Source of the DNA: Erythrophleum ivorense
Taxonomy: Eukaryota; Streptophyta; Magnoliopsida; Fabales; Fabaceae
Length of the DNA stretch: 64,000 bases
Reading direction: 5' to 3'
Assembly (NCBI GenBank): GCA_026724425.1
Contig: JAIUCV010000665.1
Coordinates: forward strand, 248,001 to 312,000
Every line of letters begins with the position of its first letter. Position 1 is the stretch's first letter. Both the position numbers and the translations under genes were made by a program. The notes beneath the pieces are model-generated. The model saw only the letters and a list, made by a program, of their open reading frames with translations. It searched no databases and was not told the origin of the DNA. Below, in pieces: positions 23,607-34,789 of the stretch.

Positions 23607-25414
23607 ATGGCTTTACAAACATGGAAGCCATTCCTAACAGTTATTTCTCTACAATTTGGATATGCTGGACTATCGATTATAGCGAAATTTGCTCTGGACC
23701 GAGGCATGAGCCCTCACGTTCTAGCTGCATATCGTCATATCGTCGCTACAATTTTCATTGCTCCATTTGCCATTTTCTTGGATAGGTATAGTATTTTCAT
23801 TTGGCGTACATAAAATCATATTATATGGCTTTTACCACACAAAATAATAATATTATGGTCATGCATGCATGCGTATAGACTCACGTATATTGTATACGTA
23901 AATGTAGTGTGTACTTGTTGTATCATGTATACGTATATATTTTTCACATAGAAAGTTAATTATATGCTTTCTCATTAATTTACTTTAATATGCTATTCGA
24001 ATGAGCAGAAAAGTGCGGCCAAAGATGACGCTGCCCATCTTCTTCAGGATATTAGTGCTTGGTTTATTGGAGTAAGATTAATTTATTCCTTTTCAGTTTC
24101 TTATGTTTAATTTGAGCACTAGTGCTTAATTGAATTCGTGTTTATATGTTTAGACCAACACTTGATCAGAACTTATACTACACCGGTATGAAGTACACGT
24201 CCGCAACTTTCACAGCTGCAATGACCAACGTTCTTCCTGCCTTTGCCTTTCTTATGGCATGGATCTTCAGGTATATAAACACTTAGTTGTGTCTCGTTTG
24301 ATGCGGTTTAGGTTTTGGTCCGATTTTGTTTTTTTTTTGGTCTAACGAGACATTGATTTTATTTGATGTGTAGACTTGAGAAGGTTAACATCCGGAAGAT
24401 ACACAGCCAAGCCAAGATTCTAGGGACAATTGTGACAGTTGGTGGAGCAATGCTTATGACTGTTGTGAAAGGACCCTTAATTCCTTTGCCTTGGGCTAAC
24501 CCTAACGAAACTCATCAAGACTCAATCAATCCCGGAGTCAAACAAGATCTTACAAAAGGCGCACTTCTCATTGCTATCGGTTGCATCTGCTGGGCCGGTT
24601 TTGTCAATCTCCAAGTAACTTTAAAGACCAATATTTCCATATCATGCAATATATTATAGGCCGGTTATATAGTACTAAACACACTCAAATGATTGGTTGT
24701 GCAGGCGATCACGCTTAAATCTTACCCGGTCGAGCTATCATTGACAGCTTACATATGCTTCATGGGGTCTATTGAAAGCACCATTGTGGCACTTTTCATT
24801 GAAAGAGGAAATCCTGCTGCTTGGGCCATCCAACTGGATTCCAAATTACTAGCTGCTGTTTATGGTGTAAGCTTAGTTATAATAATACAGAATTACGGTT
24901 TAAATTTCGGTTATACAAATCATATAAAATGATACTAATTACTGTGATTTGATGCAGGGAGTGATATGCTCAGGGATTGGTTATTACGTTCAAGGAGTGA
25001 TCATGAAAACTCGAGGACCCGTGTTTGTGACTGCCTTCAATCCATTGAGCATGGTCATTGTTGCGATCTTGGGTTCTATAATTCTTTCTGAAGTTATGTA
25101 CCTTGGGAGGTACGTAAGCTTTTAAAGCTCTTGAAAATGGTTAATAATGAGTTTTCTAAAATCTTACTAATCCAACTATCTAAATCAAATTTTGTAGGAT
25201 TCTTGGAGCAATAGTGATAGTTCTTGGACTCTATTCGGTTTTGTGGGGTAAAAGCAAAGACGAACCAGCTGATTCGTTTTCAGACATGGATCACAAGGAA
25301 CTCCCACTTAGTAATCCACAAGTTGTGACATTCTCGTCGAAAGCAAACGCAGAAATTGACACAAAGGATGCAAGTGTTGTGATTTCTAGGCCTAACATCA
25401 ATGAATCAGTCTAA
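23607..25414 (+). CDS. UMAMIT14: UMAMIT14-like amino-acid transporter (nodulin MtN21/EamA)
   Basis: Seven exons: 23607-23785, 24009-24071, 24154-24270, 24374-24614, 24705-24866, 24958-25109 and 25198-25414. They total 1131 nt and 376 aa. The start is the ATG at 23607 (MALQTWKPFLTVISLQFGYAG); the in-frame codons before it contain no ATG. There are two EamA repeats with about ten hydrophobic helices, the second around GVICSGIGYYVQGVIMKTRGP. Family marks include SPHVLAAYRH in helix 2 and NPLSMVIVAILGSI in helix 9. A hydrophilic tail ends in VVISRPNINESV. UMAMITs are bidirectional amino-acid facilitators in the plasma membrane or tonoplast; UMAMIT14 exports amino acids for phloem unloading and seed filling. 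By position At2g39510. Confidence 0.94.
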
Positions 25415-27026
25415 AGTAAACAAACCACTAACGGCGATGATAAACTCTAATAAACGAAAAACAATGAGTCCGATTTCCAAATATCGGATCGGTACTGAAT
25501 GGTAGAGAGTCAATAGTGATGTTATTGTATTGCTAATTTTGGCTTTTGTTAAATTTTGTATCCGGCTATAGTATATGAAATGTTTTGCACTATTAAAAGT
25601 ACCTATTACGAATAAATAATACTTGGTGCTTTTGAGTTCTTGATTCATAACACATCTTCAATATCTTGTGGGTTTCCTACGTATATTTCCAACAGCTGGC
25701 CAAGAAATCTGCAACAAATACACATGTAATATAATAACCAATTACTTTATGTATCTTTCTTTGCATACGTAAACTGCAAAAAAGTTATTAAAAAATAATG
25801 CTTTAGAGCACGAGCGTGATGTAATGCGGTGCGGTGGTGGGTAAAGGAGCATAATGGATCATATCAACATTTTTTTTTTGTTGAAATGGGACGTGTTTTA
25901 GAGATTCTGTATGTTGCGATTACTGATCGCCACATAAGAAAAGCATCTATGTGAGAGATAGTTGTGTACTTGATGTGACAGCTTTTGTACTTTTGTTGTA
26001 AAAAGGCTTCATGCTGAAGAGCATTCAATGTATGGTGCTGTTTTGTTCGGATATTCTAAGTTAGTCATTTCAAGATCCTTTCACCATCCTACTTGACATA
26101 TCTGGTAAAGTAAGAAAAGAAAAGACTTTGAGAGAACAATAGAAAAATGAAAGAAATAATGAAATCAAATATAAAGTTTATTCTTTGTTAAATTACTTGA
26201 AATGAAAGATACGATCCACAACATCGAAAACCATGTGAAATATCATATTTTTTTTTCTAACAAAAAAATATATTCATTATGATAAAGGTATTATACTATA
26301 AGGTGTAATTATACAACTTATGTGTTTATAATATAGCATGTGCACACAAACACACAATTAGTGCATGTACATTTGTGTAAGATATCAAAACACACAAAAT
26401 TGTGTGTACAAGCACATAAAAGTTGCGCGTAACATTTTTTTTGACTTTTTAAATGAGATCACAATTAATTGGCGTCTGAAGGTTAAAAATCTATCAAATG
26501 TTCACTTTTGGGAAGAATGTACCGTTTGTAATAGACTAGTTGATATACGAAATTGATGGATATCTCTAAAGTAAAAGATATTTTGAACACTCTCAGAATT
26601 CTTTTAGCATTTTGAATTGATGTCTAGAAATAATTGAATGGGTTGGTTTATGTCAACGTTATTCGTTAAGTTTTATATTCCTTTTCTTTTACCATTTTCT
26701 CACTTTTGAACTTTTACGTCTACGTAAGAAACAGGTCAAAGACATTTTCGGTGCATCATCTGTCACCAAACCTTCAAGTCAATTATATCTCTTGTATGTA
26801 AAAGAGAAAATACAAGTGAAACCAACCTTGCTTGAAGATTTCAAAAGCATGAGATTTGGGGTCCTGTTTGTTGGAATATACCAGTTAACAACTTAACATT
26901 ATAACATACATTGTGTCAATAAAAATAAATATCCATGGCAAAGCTGATTAACGCTACTCTCAAGGTCATTACCATCGCAACAAAATTCCAAGAAGAAGGA
27001 GCAAATGGAATGAACAGCACCCAGCT
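25415..27026. other. Intergenic spacer, 3' flanks of convergent genes
   Basis: AT-rich, with 3' flank of UMAMIT14 to about 25650. No gene supported. A 48-codon plus-strand frame starting at the ATG at 26935 overlaps the end of the minus-strand MAM33-like gene and has no recognisable features. Confidence 0.5.
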
Positions 27027-28006
27027 TCAGAGATGGTGCGACACTGTTGATTCAAGCCTGCGTAACCAGTTAACGTACTGATCCTGCTCCTTCTTGTTAA
27101 GATGACACAAGAGGAAACTGGTTAAGCCTTCACTGACTCCCTTGGATCTTAGATATCGCTTCAGTGCACCATGTAGTTCCATATCTATTGTGCTAAAGAA
27201 GACCCAAAAGAAAGAGAAAGAAAAAAAAAAACGATACTCGTCAGACAAAAACCAACAAGACACAAGGTTGAGAAACAATTTAATGAATTTGTTGAGGAAG
27301 ATATGATTCAAGTAACTAGTTAAACACCAGAGAAGGATCAAAGAGGAATTACTGGAAAAAGTGTCCTCCGTAGGTGGAAGAAGGCGCAGAGGAGGAGGAG
27401 GCAGAAGGGATAAAACAGGCTCCCTCGACTTCGAAATCAGAGCTTCTAGGTCCGGTTTCGTTAACAAGGCAATCAAACTGCAAGATAGAGGTGAGTCCAG
27501 GCTTTCTGATACATACTTTGGCCAAAGCTGCCCTTGGAAACATTGTATCTTCATCTTCTAGCTATTGGTTCCTTTTCCAGTAAAGCTGAGACCACAACCT
27601 CCTCGCCTGATTCAAATTGTCTCCTCAGAACTATGTCTTTGCTTTCCCAAGAATCCCAAATCTCCGATATTGCCGGTCTCAACCTTCTGTGTTCAGGCAC
27701 ACACAAAATTCATAAATAAATCTAGTTCAAACACTTGAGCCTAGGGTTTAACCGAGGCTTCCAACACCAAATTCGCCTATCTAGGAAACACGAGAGATTA
27801 CTGAGACGCCAAGGAGGAAGAGGAAGACAGATTACCTGGAAGCGAGGGGTGGAGATTTCGTGCTGAATTTCAGATTGGATGATCTTCAGCAGAACCTTTG
27901 TGGTTGCTATAAGATAATGCTTCAAATCTTCAAAATTTGACTGTACTAAAACAAACCACAGAGAAAACATCCAAAGATCCGAATCCAAGATCAATGATTC
28001 TATCAT
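27027..28006 (-). pseudogene. MAM33/p32 (mitochondrial glycoprotein) family gene, frameshifted
   Basis: Exon-like blocks lie at 27836-28006, 27353-27686 and 27027-27192, joined by good GT-AG sites. The C-terminus is unmistakable for the MAM33/gC1qBP family (GALKRYLRSKGVSEGLTSFL, then LNKKEQDQYVNWLRRLES), as are DIVLRRQFESGEEVVVSALL and ALAKVCIRKPGLTSILQFDC. The middle block cannot be read in one frame. Reading begins VETGNIGDL, must shift near 27655 to reach WDSWESKDIVLRR, and shift again near 27553 to reach EDEDTMFPRAAL; neither gap has room for an intron. The N-terminal block (MIESLILDSDLW) lacks an obvious mitochondrial targeting peptide. Most likely a recent pseudogene; sequencing errors or a wrong exon model are the alternatives. 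Confidence 0.75.
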
Positions 28007-28256
28007 CTTCTAAAGCAACACTAGGCCTAGATCCAGATTAACACTCAATTAACAAGCTCTCCTTATTGAGTTCTTGAAACTTGACAAAGGTTATCAAACA
28101 AAAACTCATTTGCAATATCAAGATGCCAACTTCTCCATTTGACAAATTAGTCAGAGAAAAGGACAGGGACGAAATTTTAAACAATTTCAATCATTCTCAG
28201 ATTTACAAAGCAGCTGGTTTCAAAGACACGAACTAACTCCAGCTAATAAGACTGGA

Positions 28257-28539
28257 TCACTTCTTGTCGTCTTCATCGATTGCTCCGAATTTCTGCTTGA
28301 AGGATTCTTGCCTCTGCAGCCACACCATGTGTCCCTGAGACACTTCCAAAATCAAAATTTGAGCTTCCAAAATTCCATGTAAAAAACCTTAGAATCAAAC
28401 GATATAACAAATCCCTAAAAACAAAATTGTTGTTATCAATTGAGGGATTGACCTGGAGACCAGCAGCCCAGACGATGAGAAAAGAAGCAACCCAGAATCT
28501 CTTGTCCTTGACGATCGTCTTCGCATTGAAGCTCGCCAT
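28257..28539 (-). CDS. 54-residue single-TM unknown plant protein
   Basis: Two exons, 28453-28539 and 28257-28334, total 165 nt and 54 aa (MASFNAKTIVKDKRFWVASF at the N-terminus, FGAIDEDDKK at the end). Residues about 15-30 (FWVASFLIVWAAGLQ) form one short hydrophobic helix between a basic N-terminus and a Gln/Lys-rich tail (WLQRQESFKQKFG). The exon junction falls right after the helix. The size, the one-TM layout and three TGGGCY site II motifs just upstream fit a small mitochondrial accessory subunit, but that is inference. I do not recognise the family. The splice sites, compact frame and clean promoter make it a real gene. Confidence 0.75.
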
Positions 28540-29420
28540 TTAACCTTTTTCGTCTGTGAGAATTTTGGTTTTTTTTTTTTTTTCCTTCTTCTTGATGCAT
28601 CGAAGATGGGTTGGCGGATTCAGTCTTCACAACAACTGCAAAGGCCCAAGCCCAAGCCCAAGAAAAGTAAAATTGCCACAGATACAGTAATTGTATGTTT
28701 GGCTTGATCAGAAACCTAGTGTATTTATCTGAAATTCAAAATCCAATTTTTTTAGAGTTTTCGATTGTATGAATTCTGGATTTATTTGTTTATAAACTTG
28801 ATATTAGAAGCAATACTGTATGTCAATGACATTGTGTTATAGGAATTCTTGTAATTAAATTCTGCATTTTGGTTTAATTAAGTTTTTGGTTTTCTCATGG
28901 TTTATTTAAATCGGTGGAGTTTGTTGCTTTGTCGTTTTGCTTTCATAAACCTTTTATGTAAAGCACATACATGCATTTGGAATTTATTCAAGATGATTCT
29001 CTACCTATAATCATCTTCTAGTTTATGTGGTATATTTGACTTCGATTTCTCGGTGAGATCCTAGATCGGTTAGCTAACTGTTTCCCCTGTTACATATTGT
29101 TAAAGGAGAATAAACATAATTATTTCTGGCAGTTTTGTAGAAGGTAAAGTACTTAACTTTTTGATGATGAAATTGAGTATAATCCGGTAAATTTTGAGAT
29201 TCCAAATATGTTTTGGCCATTTTTTTATGATAATATTATGTTATCTCGGTTCTATTTGGATTAATTGATTTTTTTTTTTTTTTAAGTCATGATAGTTCTC
29301 TTTGAGAATCAAATCTTATCTCAAAGTATTTAAGAAGAGTGTGTTTAAACCAAAATTTATGAGGATTTTCAATGATTTGATTTTTGGTGATTTTTGGAAA
29401 GACATTTTGGAGAAATTTAC
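28540..29420. other. Upstream of the small-protein gene, otherwise featureless
   Basis: The first 120 bases hold the leader and site II promoter of the 54-residue gene. The rest is AT-rich with no gene. Confidence 0.5.
28643..28661 (-). promoter_or_regulatory. Triple site II (TGGGCY) promoter array
   Basis: On the minus strand TGGGCT, TGGGCT and TGGGCC lie head to tail (28656-28661, 28650-28655, 28643-28648), about 105-120 bases upstream of the ATG at 28539. TGGGCY elements bind TCP factors and are enriched before ribosomal, mitochondrial and cell-growth genes, which bears on the likely role of the small protein. Confidence 0.6.
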
Positions 29421-30794
29421 ACTCAGAGTGACTTTCTCACTTATAATTTACAGAAAGAGTGACTTTCTGTCAAAGGTGGACTTTCACATTGTGAGTTTAC
29501 ACTACTGTCCTTATTTTCTTGCGATCAATTTTTTTTTGAGTAATTGACCTCTCTCCTCTTTTACCTTCTTCCCTTCCAACAAATACATACCCATTTCTGC
29601 AAACTCTGCTATATACACTTCTCCGATCCTGTCATGTCACGAACAATCTCAAAATATACAATTGATTTTTCCTTCTCTCCACAATACAATCGAACCACCA
29701 TGGAAAGTACTTTTTCCTTATCCAATCGACTGCTTCGTTATGCTATGGTTCCGAGTTTCATATGACTATCCAACTAAATTTGATTATTCCAATTAAAGAA
29801 TCGATTTAATTAATACTCAAAAGCTGAAATTGGGTTTTAGATTTGATAACCCAACTCTTCCTCTTATTGTAATTATTTGTCTTCTCCTTCGTGCATCCCA
29901 GAAAATTTAGGTTTCGTATCAATGAATCAGTCTTTCTCTATAAAGATATTAAATTTGTGTTGGCTTTTAATTTTATGGTCGAAATTGAAATTGAAGAACC
30001 CATGTTCCATTTATTCACGAGATGGCATTTTGGAATCTGGGTTTTCTATATATTAGTGTGTTTGTGGACAAATGTTTGTGGATGAAATTCTCATGGATAG
30101 TTCCATATGGATACCAATAAATTGAAAACGTTTTTATGAGTTAGTAAATTGGGCAGATTTCGTCCACACATGTCTGTCCACCATTATAGATCCACTTTCC
30201 TTATCCATTTTCTACATTTTATAGACCAAATAATTTGTTAGATGATCCAAAGTACATTGTACACAGAAGATGGGTTCCATCTAAAATGTACTGCTTAAAG
30301 AGTTGTCCACAACGTGCCATCCACGCAGTAAATTGTACAAAAACAATCCACATACCCAAATAAATTCGCAGATCCAAATCCATAAAGCCTCAATAGAAAA
30401 GAAAATTTTGCCACCAAAAATCATAAACTTTTTGTTTCTCACTATCAAATCATCCACTATTTTATATCCATATAGATATATCCACACACTATGTAGAAGA
30501 GTGGCTAGAGATTCACTCAATTTGGTTTTGTGTGGATAAGAAATGGATGCATAATGCAAAAGAAGAAAAATGGAAGAAAGTTGGTTTTGGATTGGATTCT
30601 TTGTTAATGGCGGCTAAAGAAGAACCGAAGAAGACGAAAGAAGAAGAAAAGAAAATTAGCTGAATAGGGGATTAATTTTTTACCCAAACATTCACTACAG
30701 AACAAAAAAAAGTGCACCTAAATCAAAATGTCACTCTTTCTAGTTACACATCAAGAAAAAGTGCACCTAAATCCAATAACAAATCCCCCTAGTT

Positions 30795-31847
30795 ACACAT
30801 CAAGAAATCAATATCCATATATTTGATAATACAAAAATCTATCCCTCAAACGCCATGTTTCCATATGGACAGTAGCGAATGGATAAGAAAATATACAAAC
30901 TCTTTCCACAAACATTTGATATTACAAAAGTCTATTCCTAAAACGCCATGTTTCCATATGGACAGTAGCGAATGGATAAGAAAATACACAAATTCTTTCC
31001 ACAAGTTGCAAATCAAGAAGTCAATGCATAAATCTGAAAAAAAAAACAAAAAACAACTTCTTGTATATTGCATTATGTCCACGAGACTGTGTATCCATAT
31101 AGAATCCATCTAGCTTTTAAATTTCCATAACATCTAGTTTTTAAATGTCCATATATATTTACTCGCATGAATGTTCCATGAGATTGTGTCCATATGAGCG
31201 TGTCCATACTCATATATCCATATGGATATCTAACACCTACACCTATATGTTATATCCATACCCACGGTTTTGATCTTGCACTTTCTATGCTATTCTAGTT
31301 TTCATGAAAGACGCTTCATGGTATAAATCCTAGTTTCTTCTTTCTTTTAAAACAACTGATTGAAATTGATTTTTTCAGTCTTTCCAGAACTCAAGTACAA
31401 GCTAAAAAGGAGAGAACGCTTGCCACCTGAAGCCGTGGACATGATATGGTGCACAATGAGTCTTGTAAAAAAGTGCATCATAAGTCAAAAGTGACAAACA
31501 TCGACAATGAAACAAAGATTTTGCGATTTTTGGGAAAGGAATGTTCCATGGGACTGTGTCCATATGAGCGTGTCCATACTCCTATATCCATATGGAAATC
31601 TAACACCTACACCTATATGCTATATCCATACCACGATTTTTTATCTTGCACTGTCCACTTGGATACAAGACAATTATTCGATGGATCATATGCGATTTTG
31701 TTGTATGTAGATAATTCTATAAGTGCCTCATTTGTTAGTTTGTTTATTGCAAGTTCAACATCAATCAATAGAAAGTTCCATGAGACGATATCCATTTGAT
31801 TATGTCCACACATCATATCCATATGGATATATAAGCATTTGTAACTC
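30795..31847 (+). repeat. 1.05-kb direct tandem repeat, unit 1
   Basis: Starts at ACACATCAAGAAATCAATAT. The same sequence recurs 1053 bases later and nearly the whole unit is repeated with about 1-2% differences by eye. Inside the unit an ~93-base segment (AAACGCCATGTTTCCATATG and following) occurs twice in tandem, and a GTGTCCATACTC-ATATCCATATGGA-CACCTACACC segment occurs twice about 370 bases apart. Frames of 78-147 codons through it are chance products of the repeat. Confidence 0.93.
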
Positions 31848-32869
31848 ACACATCAAGAAATCAATATCCATATATTTGATAATACAAAAATCTATCCCTC
31901 AAACGCCATGTTTCCATATGGACAGTAGCGAATGGATAAGAAAATATACAAACTCTTTCCACAAACATTTGATATTACAAAAGTCTATTCCTAAAACGCC
32001 ATGTTTCCATATGGACAGTAGCGAATGGATAAGAAAATACACAAATTCTTTCCACAAGTTGCAAATCAAGAAGTCAATGCATAAATCTGAAAAAAAAAAC
32101 AAAAAACAACTTCTTGTATATTGCATTATGTCCACGAGACTGTGTATCCATATAGAATCCATCTAGCTTTTAAATTTCCATAACATCTAGTTTTTAAATG
32201 TCCATATATATTTACTCGCAGGAATGTTCCATGGGATTGTGTCCATATGAGCGTGTCCATACTCATATATCCATATGGATATCTAACACCTACACCTATA
32301 TGCTATATCCATATACCCACGGTTTTGATCTTGCACTTTTTATGCTACTCTAGTTTTCATGAAAGACGCTTCATGGTATAAATCCTAGTTTCTTCTTTCT
32401 TTTAAAACAACTGATTGAAATTGATTTTTTCAGTCTTTCCAGAACTCAAGTACAAGCTAAAAAGGAGAGAACGCTTGCCACCTGAAGCCGTGGACATGAT
32501 ATGGTGCACAATGAGTCTTGTAAAAAAGTGCATCATAAGTCAAAAGTGACAAACATCGACAATGAAACACAGGGACTGTGTCCATATGAGCGTGTCCATA
32601 CTCCTATATCCATATGGAAATCTAACACCTACACCTATATGCTATATCCATACCACGATTTTTTATCTTGCACTGTCCACTTTGATACAAAACAATTATT
32701 CGATGGATCATATGCGATTTTGTTGTATGTAGATAATTCTATAAGTGCCTCATTTGTTAGTTTGTTTATTGCAAGTTCAACATCAATCAATAGAAAGTTC
32801 CATGAGACGATATCCATTTGATTATGTCCACACATCATATCCATATGGATATATAAGCATTTGTAACTC
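31848..32869 (+). repeat. 1.05-kb direct tandem repeat, unit 2
   Basis: Second copy of the 30795 unit. It differs mainly by loss of about 33 bases after TCGACAATGAAACA (the stretch containing GATTTTGCGATTTTTGGG in unit 1) and a 2-base gain, so it is 1022 bases long. ACACAT marks the start of unit 1, the junction of the units and the end of unit 2, suggesting unequal crossover or repair at this short homology. Confidence 0.93.
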
Positions 32870-33000
32870 ACACATAAGGGTAATTTAGGATTAAAAAAAA
32901 ATGAACAGTTGTAAAAGTGCCTTTTAATGAAAGGAAAAACAATAAGTGCTTTTCATTGAAAGGAAAGACAAAAAAGTGCCTCTCTATGTAAATCACTCAG

Positions 33001-34789
33001 ACATTTTGTATAAGATTGGATTTGTCATTTATAGTCAAATCACTCAAAATTTTAGTTTGAATACGTTTCGATTTTTTTTTGGGTTGGATTAGTTTATAGA
33101 TATTTTTAATGTATAACTAAAATTTATTTGATTTCGGTACGATGTAGTATTGAAATATATTATATAACCATGTGGATTACTATATCTATAATCTATAATG
33201 CATAAATGAATCATTTGGAGTAATCAAAGATGAACTATTGTTACACTTTCAACTATGGATATATAGTCTCAACTTCTTGTTTTTTAATTATGAAAGATTG
33301 TTTACAAATAATCATAATCTAGCGACATATTTGGCAATAACCTTTAGCATGTACAAAATTAGCACATATATGATCACATTTAAATCTGTAATAGGAAACA
33401 CCAATATGCTTGTAATGGTTTTAGTATTCAGTTTTTGAGTTTTGCCGGATTTAAGAATTCTTACATTTCGTTTTTATTGATAATCCATTCGATTCTCTAT
33501 GTTGTTGTAGATTATGGATTTTTGGAACCGTAAAACCAACTTAACTATGACTCAGAATTCTTCTTGGAATTAACTTTGAACACTTTTGAAGTTATAGATA
33601 TCGTAATAGTGGGTAAGAGTTAGAAAGGGATAATATATTCGCCAATGGTTTATACAATTTTCCTTATAATGGGTTTAGTATCTTTTATACAGTTTCTTTC
33701 ATGTTTGTTTGATTAGTCTCTTGTAGGTACGGTATCGAGACATTTGTCCACTACATGATGAACCAGTGAACTCGCACGAATTGTTTGAACTCCTGATTTG
33801 AAAATATAATTGTTTGACATTAGAATAATTGTTTGACTTTTTTTTGCCGGTGGCATAAAAATATACATAGGATTTGTTTGCCATTCTGATTCTTATTTGA
33901 TACTTATTAGAAGTAGAACTCGCAGCTCTTGTCCTTATGTCTTGTTCTTATGTTCTTGTAAACTTAAAAAAAAAAACAAAAAATTTGCGCTCGTCATTTC
34001 TCCAAAAATTTGTGTTCTTTTCACTCTCGTTTAATTGTAGCCTAATCAAGCCAAATCTTCATTTTAAATGCTGGTATGAATAGACAAGTACAAACTGTTA
34101 GCTAGAATAAAAATACGTGGTCGGTGATAAATCCCCAAAATATATAGCGGTACAAGCATGAATAACAAGATTGTTATACAGTTAAAAAGACCGAAATATC
34201 TAAGGTGAGATGTGTGTCTTATGTCTATCCCTAACAATTTTACTAACTGTGACCCAACCTTGAATGTTCCGGATAAACATTTTTTTAATTGCTCTTGAAA
34301 AAAACAGGTGTTTATGTTTCTAGCATGACCACTCGATAAAATGTGGAGCTTTTCCCCATTACTTAGAAAAAGTGAGCATCGGGCAAATTTTTCCTTTTAC
34401 TCGGGGGTAAACATTAATTTTCGTTTTTCTAGAAATTATTATAGGTATCAATTGATTGTAATTTTTTGATTTTTTTCTATGATCGACGAGGCCCCTTTAC
34501 CATTCTGTCTAGCCCAAAGTTGACTCTCTGGGATGAGTTGGAATGGGATTCCAACTAAGGATTCTTGTTTTTTTTGACTGGCATGTAGGAACGTACGTAT
34601 ACGTGTGAGCATTTATAAAATAATATAATATATAAAAATAAAGAAGTGTGTTTAACAACAAAAGGAACATGATCCACGCCGAGGAAGTTCAGTTTTTTTA
34701 TATAAACCAAATATCCGTACGTACCCATAAACGTACTTTTCTCAAAACCCACTCCTCAGGAAATTCAAATAATTCACAATACAATCACC
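33001..34789. other. Intergenic spacer before the F-box gene
   Basis: AT-rich and without supported genes. Frames of 60-70 codons lack domains. Confidence 0.5.

Larger units (their letters stand above)
29420..33000. repeat. Complex repeat block, candidate non-autonomous transposon
   Basis: This block differs from its surroundings. The left edge has repeated AGAGTGACTTTCT motifs (29434-29475). The middle holds AAAGTGCACCTAAAT twice (30708, 30759) within a ~55-base tandem. A 1.05-kb unit is then duplicated head to tail. The right edge has AAAAGTGCC/AAGTGCTTTT/AAAGTGCC repeats (32910-32990). Repeated AGTG-CTTT motifs at the edges recall VANDAL-type MULE derivatives, but I found no matching terminal inverted repeats, target duplication or transposase, so the family is a guess. 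Confidence 0.4.

Noticed and set aside
26935..27081. 48-codon plus-strand frame MAKLINATLKVITIATKFQ
   Set aside because: Overlaps the conserved C-terminal exon of the MAM33-like gene on the other strand and has no homologue I recognise.
30861..30868. CCATATGG as a MADS CArG box
   Set aside because: A CArG box needs six A/T between CC and GG; here there are four.
30846..32166. Several 78-147-codon frames on both strands
   Set aside because: They repeat exactly with the duplication, cross repeat joints and contain no domain; products of repeat sequence.
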